Shown here one piece after another: positions 59,970 through 64,000 of a stretch of DNA of 64,000 nucleotides (position 1 is the stretch's first letter; each line of letters opens with the position of its first letter). The notes beneath the pieces were generated by a model. It saw only the letters and a list, made by a program, of their open reading frames with translations, was not told the origin of the DNA and ran no database searches. Source of the stretch: Chionis minor (taxonomy: Eukaryota; Chordata; Aves; Charadriiformes; Chionididae); the NCBI GenBank assembly GCA_013398295.1, contig VZSF01006828.1:1813588-1877587 (forward strand), written 5' to 3'. A program made the position numbers and the translations under genes.

Positions 59970-60925
59970 GTAAGTCACCTCCTGACCCGTCTTGGGTAAA
60001 CTAAAGAAATTCTAGCCTTTAAGGCTCTTCTATACAAGCTAGCTTTTCCAGCTTTAAAGCTTGTCTTGTAAACTTCTCACAGGTCAAATCTATAACCACG
60101 ACACCTTAACCAGTTCCTCACCAAGGAACAGTGCTGGTCTGCAAGAAATGTATAAACTCAACAGGAAAGCAATTAAGTCCAACATCTGCTTACAGAAACC
60201 CAAGGTGCAGGACAATAGCAGTAAGTTCAGAGCGTTATGGCGCTCAGGGTTCATCAGCTACCCCAGCCCCACCAACAGCTGCAGGTCCAGCAAGCCTCGT
60301 GTGAACCTACCTTGCCGACTTCTGTAATCCTGCCAACCTGCTCTTTCGTGGCCCAAGCCGAGGAGATGTGCAAGGGCTTGGTAGCCCACTCGCGTGCGGG
60401 TCCCTACACGCACACCCACGCTCCCCTCCATGCCCAGCTGTCCTTCGACGCGCACTCACTCCTCCAGCCTGAAGGCAGTGAGGTTTGCTTTCTGCCTACC
60501 ACTGCCTGTGGATTTCCACTTACTGGAAGGTTTGGCTTGGAGGGAGCCAGCCCAGAGACATTTGCTAATGGAAGAAGAGAGACAATAGCCATACGCAGGT
60601 GCTTCCTCCCATTTAAAGTGTTTACTTGTGCAGCTTAACACAGTGACGCTATTGTGAATTAGATCTGCATGCTGTTTTAAAGAGTTCAAAAGGTAGCACG
60701 TAACAAAAGGAACCCCAAAATACTGCTTATTAAATGAAATGCTGCAGATGAAGTGGGTTTTTTCTTTCCTTTTAAACTCTGCTTCCTTTGCCAATGCCAA
60801 GTAAGAGGGTTTTTCCAACCACACAATAAAAGCAGTTTCAAATGGGAAATGATACATACTATATCAAAACAAAACACCCAACACAAAAGCAACGATTTAT
60901 CAGTGTATCTCCATTGCCTATGCAG

Positions 60926-61037
60926 CAGCTCCTTGAGGCATGGAAAGGACAATTCTCACAGCTACTGGTGAAGGCTGAACACAAGACCTTTCTAACTGCA
61001 CACGCTCTCAGAAAAATCAAAAAGCTCAAGAGAGAAG
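60926..61037 (+). other. Exon-like stretch, plus strand (weak candidate)
   Basis: A 112-nt segment follows ccattgcctatgcag and precedes GAAG|gtatag. It lies in a 106-codon open frame (60842-61162). The segment reads QLLEAWKGQFSQLLVKAEHK, then a lysine-rich LRKIKKLKRE. Its phase (0 in, 1 out) does not fit the neighbouring plus-strand candidates. No family is recognised. Confidence 0.15.
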
Positions 61038-61175
61038 GTATAGCTAAGCCACAGCACAAAGTTAAGGAAAACTTCAGTCCAAAAGAGGAACAAAGACCTT
61101 ATTTGTTTTATGAGCTAAAGCAAGCAATTCAGCTATACTCCACAGCAAACCATTTGGCTTAGGATCGAAACAGGG

Positions 61176-61214
61176 GAAAAAAGGAAAAAAAAAATCCAAA
61201 CCAAAACCAAACAC
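61176..61214. repeat. A-rich then A/C-rich tract
   Basis: GGGGA6GGA10 followed by TCCAAACCAAAACCAAACAC. It is similar in style to the A/C-only tract at 47094. Confidence 0.75.
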
Positions 61215-61748
61215 ATCTGATTCTAATTTTGTTGCCCTAAGCTTACATTACATGAATCAAGATGTTTACTAGAGGTGCCAGGCACTCGAATCCACGGTTG
61301 GATCTTGTACATAGGAAGTATCAGATGTGCTGAACATGTTGCAGTTCCCTCTACAGACAGTGAAGGCTCAACGATACTCAGCACTTAACAGTAGAATAAC
61401 AACAATAATATAACAATGAATGTCAAGACGCTTTTCCTATTACCTAAATAAACTCAGAAATCCAACTTTATAGACAGCAATTTGTGAAAATTTCAGTCCT
61501 TCCAAAGCACACACCACCTTTTTACTGTTCAAGAATTTTCAAATAAATTATCCTCATATTCAAGATCCTCCAACTTGAGACCACACCTTTCACACAAAAC
61601 TATACCACAAAATGCTATCTGTGTCGACATCAATAGCACACATTCTCATTCAACCCCATTCTCCTAATGTCAAAACACGTAGAATTGGGTCCTTTAACCC
61701 AAGTGCTGTATTTATTTTGCCTGTTCTCCCTCGTCACCGCTATTTTAG

Positions 61749-61957
61749 ATGTGCTTCCATTGATTTTCCTTCTTGGTGGGAACACAGTGAATGGGATTCA
61801 GCACTTTGCTCTCTGCTATCATTTTCTGTGAGATCTGGTGGGAAGATTGCTCGGAGAACATCAGATCCAGACTCTTCCCATTCTCTACCAACAGTGAAAC
61901 TAGAAACGACAACTAAAATCCTTCCCTCCGTTGCTCCTGTCACGGATGTGATGGAAA
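61749..61957 (+). CDS. Candidate internal coding exon of an unidentified gene
   Basis: This 209-nt segment has a very strong acceptor, with about 35 nt rich in pyrimidines (tgttctccctcgtcaccgct) ending attttag. It also has a consensus-type donor (GGAAA|gtaagt). Only one plus-strand frame is open throughout: 69 codons, entering with 2 bases borrowed and leaving 1. It begins CASIDFPSWWEHSEWDS and later reads GKIARRTSDPDSSHSLP, a serine/threonine-rich, probably disordered composition. No domain is recognised. The complementary strand is also open here for 88 codons (61740-62006) with an acidic, protein-like composition, so the coding strand is uncertain. A noncoding exon or an unused splice-site pair remains possible. 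Confidence 0.3.
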
Positions 61958-62341
61958 GTAAGTGGCAAGTACTGCTTTCATTGATGCAAGCGACAGAGTA
62001 ATGCAACGGCTTACAATTAGCAGGTTAATGATTTTACAGTTGCTTTTGTGCAGCTCAACAATCCTATGTCCAGTTCACTAGACTTGTCCTTGAAGTAACA
62101 TAAGAACATAGGCAGATGTGCGCTAAAAACAGCTGCAGCAACTCATGAACTCAACTGCTAATAGTTTGAACCAAACCCGTTTTACCTGTGCTGAAACACA
62201 GTCTGTCAGCACTCTCACACCGACACACACACACTCTCCTCATTTGAAACAACACTAGCAACCAGCAGATTGTCTTCATAACCTCATGAACCACCATGTC
62301 TGTTCTGCAAACAAATCTTTGGCAAACAGAGGCTCCATGAC

Positions 62342-63455
62342 CATAGAATCATAGAATTGTTAGAGTTGGAAGGGATCTTAAAGTTCCTCTAGTTCCAACC
62401 CCCCTGCTGTGGGGTAAGGACACCTCCCACTAGGCCAGGTTATTCAAAGCCCCATCCAATCTGGCCTTGAACACTTCCAGGGATGGGGCATCCACAACGT
62501 CTCTGGACGACCTGTTCCAGTGTCTCACCACCCTCACAATAAAGAACGTCTTCCTAATATCTAATTTAAACCTACCTTCTTTCAGTTTAAAACCATACCC
62601 CTCATCCTATCACTACACTCCCTGATAGATTCCCTCCCCATCTTTCCTGTAGACCCCATTAGGCACCGGAAGGCTGCTGTAAGGTGTCCCTGGAGCCTTC
62701 TCTTGTTCAGGCTGAACAACCCCAGCTCTCTCAGCTTGTCCTCACAGCAGAGGGGCTTCAGCCCTCTTCATGGCCTCCTCTGGACCTGCTCCAATAGACC
62801 CACGTCCTTCTTATGCTGGGGGCTCCAGAGCTGGATGCTGTACTCCAGGTGGGGCCTCACAAGAGCAGAGTAGAGGGGCAGAATCACCTCCCTCAACCTG
62901 CTGGCCACACCGCTTTTGATGCAGCCCAGGATGCAGCTGGCTTTCTGGGCTGCAAATGCACGTTGCCAGCTCATGTTGAGCTTCTCATCAACCAACATCC
63001 CCAAGTCCTTCTCCTCAGGGCTGCTCTTAAGCCATTCTCTGCCCAGCCTGTATTTGTGTTTGAGATTGACCTGATCCACGTGCAGGACCTTGCACTTGGC
63101 CTTGTTGAGCTTCATGAGGTTTGCACAGGCCCACCACTCAAGCCTGTCCAGATCTCTCTGGGTGGCATCTCTTCCCTCCTGCGTGTTGACGGCACAGCAC
63201 AGCTTGGTGTCGTCGGCAAACTTGCTGAGGGTGCACTCAATCCTACTGTCCATGTCACCAACGAAGACATTAAACAGTGCCAGTCCCAACAGTGACCCCT
63301 GAGGAAAGCCACTTGTCACTGGTCACCACTTTGACATTGAGCTGTTGACCGCAAATCTTTTGAGTGCAGCCATCCAGCCAATTCCTTATCCACTGAGTGG
63401 TCCATCTGTCAAGTCCATGTCACTGCAATTTAGAGACAAGGACATCGTTCAAGAC
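62342..63455 (-). mobile_element. CR1 LINE, about 1.1 kb, 5'-truncated, with partial reverse transcriptase
   Basis: This is the largest repeat in the window. On the minus strand it runs from the middle of the CR1 ORF2 reverse-transcriptase region to the intact 3' end, which finishes AATTCTATGATTCTATG. The reverse-transcriptase part contains TSGFPQGS and the catalytic-site motif FADD (63209-63220), followed by the conserved DLDRLEWWA, EEKDLGMLVDEKLNMS and PLYSALVRPHLEY blocks. The 3' region is about 430 bp long and free of poly-A, as is normal for CR1. Most of the element, including the endonuclease domain, is missing, and at least two frame lesions are visible, so it is inactive. The 5' boundary near 63455 is approximate. 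Confidence 0.97.
62768..63319 (-). pseudogene. CR1 ORF2 reverse-transcriptase fragment (degenerate)
   Basis: An open frame of 183 codons encodes the C-terminal half of the CR1 reverse transcriptase (palm, thumb and connection region). FADD is at residues 34-37 and the PQGS turn at residues 6-9. It enters the RT region through an apparent 7-bp insertion near 63312-63325: 'accagtgacaagtggc' stands where the family normally runs directly from VTSG to PQG. A one-base loss near 62765-62785 (AGGAGGCC where AGGAGGGCC is usual) then causes the premature stop after QVQRRP. CR1-typical codons continue out of frame beyond both ends. The protein would copy element RNA at the nick in an active LINE; here it cannot work, because the endonuclease and much of the RT are absent. 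Confidence 0.92.
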
Positions 63456-63459
63456 TCTA

Positions 63460-64000
63460 CAGTCTTCTCTAAGTTACCCACAATAATGACGACACGGCAC
63501 TGTGTGCACTGTGTTCTTAGGGTCACGCTGCAGGGTGCACTGCCCCTAGGCAGTCTCTGCCCCAGATTGCTCAGCATCACGACAAGTAACCCATCCTGAA
63601 TTGCTCCACCATCCCCTCCAGGAGCCCTGCAGAATGGAACCAGAAACCTTGCAAGGTGGCCGACAGGAATACAGCACTCCCGCATCTCTTTTATCGTGGA
63701 TGTTAGTCTTTAGTCTTGCTGAAAACAAGCAACCCGTGTGTTTTATTTTTATGGCTTTCATTCCACTGCAGCATGCAGTTCCTGAAGGGACATAAGATGC
63801 CATTGCTTTAGAAAAGATCCAACTGAAAAACAATTTCATGCACATTCACTGAAAAAGAGCATCAGAAAATAAACAGGTGAGAGTAACTTCATTTACCAGC
63901 AGTGGCTTATGGGTGCTCAGAGAGGCTGAGATTTATTGCATACTGTCTTGGGCAGGTGGGAGGAGAGAGGAATTTCTGGCTGTAAAATGTCTCAAACGCC
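63460..64000. other. Non-genic unique sequence
   Basis: Beyond the CR1 boundary no gene or repeat is recognised. Open frames at 63546-63845 (-) and 63601-63795 (+) overlap and have no known domain. Confidence 0.55.

Larger units (their letters stand above)
59970..62340. other. Sequence between exon-like stretches and the CR1 element
   Basis: Outside the candidate exons no named feature is visible. The donor-like sites at about 60205 (gtaagt) and 61958 (gtaagt) are among the best plus-strand matches in the window. A GC-richer patch lies at 60340-60460. A short CA run is at about 62222-62232, shortly before the CR1 tail. Confidence 0.5.

Noticed and set aside
62768..63319. Reverse-transcriptase frame as a host gene
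   Set aside because: All motifs and flanking sequence are those of a CR1 LINE, and it is broken at both ends.
1..64000. CRISPR arrays, tRNA and rRNA genes, phage or plasmid modules, bacterial operons
   Set aside because: No regularly spaced direct repeats, no tRNA A/B box pairs noticed, no rRNA segments, and gene-density and codon patterns unlike any prokaryote.

Overview
This window looks like vertebrate, most probably avian, nuclear DNA taken from a long intron or intergenic region. No complete protein-coding gene is visible. The main evidence is the repeat content. Four clear LINE fragments of the CR1 (chicken repeat 1) family sit at about 17496-17712 (-), 20430-20571 (+), 52848-52932 (+) and 62342-63455 (-). 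Each keeps the CR1 3' tail built from an ATTCTATG-like octamer. Other support comes from frequent poly-A/poly-T and poly-C/poly-G tracts, generally low CpG with local CpG clusters, and the absence of ribosome-binding sites, operons or long bacterial-style ORFs.

Layout. 1-10.2 kb is AT-rich unique sequence with a CTCF-like motif at 3344-3357 and an exact 18-bp tandem duplication at 4542-4577. 10.2-10.4 kb holds an A10G15 tract next to a 147-nt minus-strand candidate exon. 10.4-20.6 kb is unique sequence with two short CR1 tails. 20.6-34 kb is unique sequence followed by an A-rich tract, a faint old CR1-like tail, an AT-rich block and a three-copy minisatellite. 34-50 kb is unique sequence with a pair of complementary strand-asymmetric tracts (G/T-only, then A/C-only) near 46.7-47.1 kb. 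50.2-50.7 kb, 51.67-51.8 kb and 54.27-54.85 kb are CpG-dense clusters. Just after the first of these is an 81-bp-period duplication with G13 in each copy and the only ambiguous base (N at 50928). 55426-55462 is a 37-nt perfect purine/pyrimidine alternation. 59.5-62 kb has a second, better CTCF-like motif (59515-59528) and several exon-like stretches with good splice signals. 62.3-63.5 kb is the longest CR1 copy, which still encodes part of a reverse transcriptase.

No set of genes working together can be described. The exon-like stretches are graded as candidates only: they lie on both strands, and those tested on the plus strand do not join in a common reading frame. I did not find CRISPR arrays, tRNA or rRNA genes, plasmid or phage elements, or an undescribed defence-like system.
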